DNA of 6,209 bases from positions 1 to 6,209 of the forward strand of contig JAJXTL010000157.1 in NCBI GenBank assembly GCA_021783855.1. Reading direction: 5' to 3'. The notes under the pieces are model-generated. The model saw only the letters and a list, made by a program, of their open reading frames with translations. It did no database searches and was not told where the DNA came from. The DNA comes from Pseudomonadota bacterium (lineage in GTDB: Bacteria > Pseudomonadota > Gammaproteobacteria > Burkholderiales > Gallionellaceae). Positions 4,323 through 6,209 of this stretch are shown here, in pieces. Every line of letters begins with the position of its first letter. Within the stretch, counting starts at the first letter, position 1. Made by a program: the position numbers and the translations under genes.

Positions 4323-6209
4323 ATGCTGAATTTCATGCGGTCTTTAATCCGTTTCAGAAACCAGCTGTATTTGTTGGTCATGCTGCTGTCCAAGGCTGCG
4401 AGCGCGTCAGAGATCGCATTGAGCATAGCGGATATTGTCTCGCCAGCCTTCAGCGCACACGGAATCGTGCTGAACTTGCCCGTAAATGGTTCGGCAGACT
4501 TGCACCTTCTCCAATTGAAAGTAGGGCAGCGCGAGTTTCGCAACGTGCGGTTGCATTGCGGCGAATTTACTTTGTCTTCAGTGCAACTGGCCTGCCGCAA
4601 GGGGAGCCTGGATGCGCTGCCCGGCATGAGTATGGCGTTTACCTATGATTTTGTTGCTCATCGCGTGCTGCTGTCACTTGCTGCGGGAGGTGGCGAATCA
4701 TGGCGGGTGACGGGGCAGGTGGGTGAGCGTGCATGGCAGATCTTCTTGCGGATGCGCAATGCGCAGGCCGGCAGGCTGAGTCCTCTGCTGACGGCAGAAC
4801 TGCCGTTACCCAACCAGGGGACGTTGAACGGAACGGTACGCATCAACGGCAATGCGTCTGGCGCGGATGCCGTGAATCTGGATATGCAGATTATGGATGC
4901 AGGTTTTAGCGATGCTGCCGGGTTGCATGCGGCGGAAAAATTGCGCGGCGATATCAAATTTTCCGCCAGACGCAGCGGTGCTGTGTGGCGCTGGCAGGGC
5001 AACGCCGCATGGCAGACGGGCGAATTGTTCTGGCAGCCACTGTATCTGAAGGGTGGTCTGAGGTTAAATGCATCAGGCAGTTTTGACGGTAAATTACTTG
5101 ACATCGAACAAGCAGTGGCTGATTTGCCGGAGGCCGGGCGCGTACAATTATCCGCCAGCTGGGATGTGAAGCAGAACGCCTTGCAGGACGGCAGGCTGCG
5201 TGGCGAAGATCTGAATCTTGCGAGTCTGTTCGAGATTTATGGCAAACCGTTTCTCAATAAGGGAGTATTGGCGGAATCGGCCCTGTATGGTTATGCAGAT
5301 GTGGACGGGCGCTATCGCAACGGCAAATTGCAATCATTGCAACTGGGCCTGCATGATGCGGGGATAGCGGACGCGGCACAGCGTTTTGCCCTGCGCGGGG
5401 TGAACAGCGAAATCGTCTGGCAGGCGGATGCGCCCGGCGCGGCGACCATTTCTTTTGCCGGCGGGCAGTTGCTGGGCGTGCCGGTCGGTGCTGCGCAGTG
5501 GCAGGTCAACATGGACGGACACAACTTCGATGTGCCCCTGGCGTCATTGCCGGTGCTGGATGGCAAGCTGGAGTTGCGTAATTTCCATATGCATCAGGCT
5601 GAGAATCAAACCGGCAAGCCGTCATGGCGCTGGCAATTTGAAGGCGGACTGGCTCCGGTTTCGATGGAGAAGCTCAGTCGGGCTGCGGGTTGGCCTGTGA
5701 TGTTGGGGAAGCTTGCCGGACGCATTCCCAATGTCAGTTATGACGGCAATGAAATCAACGTGGATGGAGCGCTGCTGTTCGATGTGTTCGATGGCACGGT
5801 GGTGGCAACCAGGATGAAGATTACAGACGCGTTCGGTATCGCACCGGTGCTGTCCGGAAATCTGACGATGCGCAATCTTGACCTTGATTTGCTTACACGC
5901 ACCTTTTCATTCGGCAACATGCAAGGCCGTCTGGATGTGGATGTGAACAATCTGCAATTGCAGAACTGGCAGCCGGTGCGCTTCGATGCGCGTCTGTACA
6001 GCAGCGCCGGAAGATACCCGAAAAAAATCAGTCAGAAGGCGGTGCAGAATATCTCGTCGCTGGGCGGCGCGGGCGCTGCCGCTGCGATAGAACGCAGCTA
6101 TCTGGGTTTCTTCAAAAATTTCGGTTACGACCGCATAGGCTGGAGTTGTATATTGCGCAACGGGGTGTGCGAGATGGGCGGAATTGAGCAGAATAATCAC
6201 GGCATGTAT
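4323..6209 (+). CDS. YdbH-like, AsmA-superfamily envelope protein (3' end lies outside the window)
   Basis: An open frame of 629 codons runs to the window end without a stop. The N-terminus has basic residues (RSLIRFRNQ, 6-14), a short hydrophobic core (LYLLVMLLS, 15-23) and a possible cleavage motif ASA before S29, so the protein is exported or anchored in the inner membrane with its bulk in the periplasm. The rest is a long run of alternating beta-strand-like repeats, as in AsmA/TamB/YdbH proteins. The region from about residue 500, with GRIPNVSYDGNEINVDGAL, NLDLDLLTRTFSFG and RYPKKISQKAVQNISSLGG, fits the C-terminal part of the YdbH (dicarboxylate-transport-named, PF11739) family as I recall it. 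E. coli YdbH is implicated in phospholipid transport between the membranes. Cysteines come in pairs at 79/91 and 609/616. The final tens of residues are probably missing. No Shine-Dalgarno precedes the ATG at 4323; an ATG at 4335 (Met5) is an equally good start. Confidence 0.85.
   Translation, partial: MLNFMRSLIRFRNQLYLLVMLLSKAASASEIALSIADIVSPAFSAHGIVLNLPVNGSADLHLLQLKVGQREFRNVRLHCGEFTLSSVQLACRKGSLDALPGMSMAFTYDFVAHRVLLSLAAGGGESWRVTGQVGERAWQIFLRMRNAQAGRLSPLLTAELPLPNQGTLNGTVRINGNASGADAVNLDMQIMDAGFSDAAGLHAAEKLRGDIKFSARRSGAVWRWQGNAAWQTGELFWQPLYLKGGLRLNASGSFDGKLLDIEQAVADLPEAGRVQLSASWDVKQNALQDGRLRGEDLNLASLFEIYGKPFLNKGVLAESALYGYADVDGRYRNGKLQSLQLGLHDAGIADAAQRFALRGVNSEIVWQADAPGAATISFAGGQLLGVPVGAAQWQVNMDGHNFDVPLASLPVLDGKLELRNFHMHQAENQTGKPSWRWQFEGGLAPVSMEKLSRAAGWPVMLGKLAGRIPNVSYDGNEINVDGALLFDVFDGTVVATRMKITDAFGIAPVLSGNLTMRNLDLDLLTRTFSFGNMQGRLDVDVNNLQLQNWQPVRFDARLYSSAGRYPKKISQKAVQNISSLGGAGAAAAIERSYLGFFKNFGYDRIGWSCILRNGVCEMGGIEQNNHGMY

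Noticed and set aside
4658..5104. 148-codon open frame on the minus strand
   Set aside because: It is antisense to the continuous YdbH-like frame; its R-, P- and S-rich composition is typical of a GC-rich shadow.

Overview
The window looks like a proteobacterial chromosome, most likely a betaproteobacterium of the Nitrosomonadales/Gallionellaceae kind. That placement is an inference from remembered protein similarity (a YccA orthologue and a YdbH/AsmA-like envelope protein), not from a search. No rRNA, tRNA, CRISPR array or recognisable insertion sequence was seen.

The window has two halves. The left half (1-3300) is accessory in character, with every gene on the minus strand. Reading in the direction of transcription (right to left) it holds: a Phd/YefM antitoxin and a ParE/RelE toxin overlapping by 4 nt (3266-2668); an AAA/Cdc6-like ATPase with a C-terminal winged helix (2405-1224); and the first 349 codons of an N6-adenine DNA methyltransferase carrying an HsdR-like PD-(D/E)XK domain at its N-terminus (1047-1, cut by the window edge). 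The toxin-antitoxin pair and the ATPase each have a convincing sigma70-type promoter of their own, so these look like independent modules rather than one operon. The right half (3357-6209) looks like core genome: yccA (4090-3401, minus) with a strong bidirectional intrinsic terminator, and the divergent YdbH-like/AsmA-superfamily gene (4323-6209, plus), which is open to the window end.

The most notable non-coding structure is a pair of direct repeats (1119-1168 and 2534-2577; 37 of 41 aligned bases identical, all four substitutions transitions) in the same orientation on either side of the ATPase gene together with its promoter. The ATPase therefore forms a self-contained unit of about 1.4 kb that recombination between the repeats would remove cleanly. 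Other signals are an 8-bp inverted repeat in the methyltransferase leader, a small palindrome inside the ATPase promoter, an A7 run near the antitoxin stop where a -1 slip would join antitoxin to toxin, and a 16-bp perfect palindrome inside yccA.

Functionally, the left half resembles a defence or stability cluster: a restriction-modification component, a stress-type ATPase of unknown role, and a toxin-antitoxin pair. A joint system is not demonstrated. The separate promoters and the repeats argue for neighbouring modules rather than a single machine.
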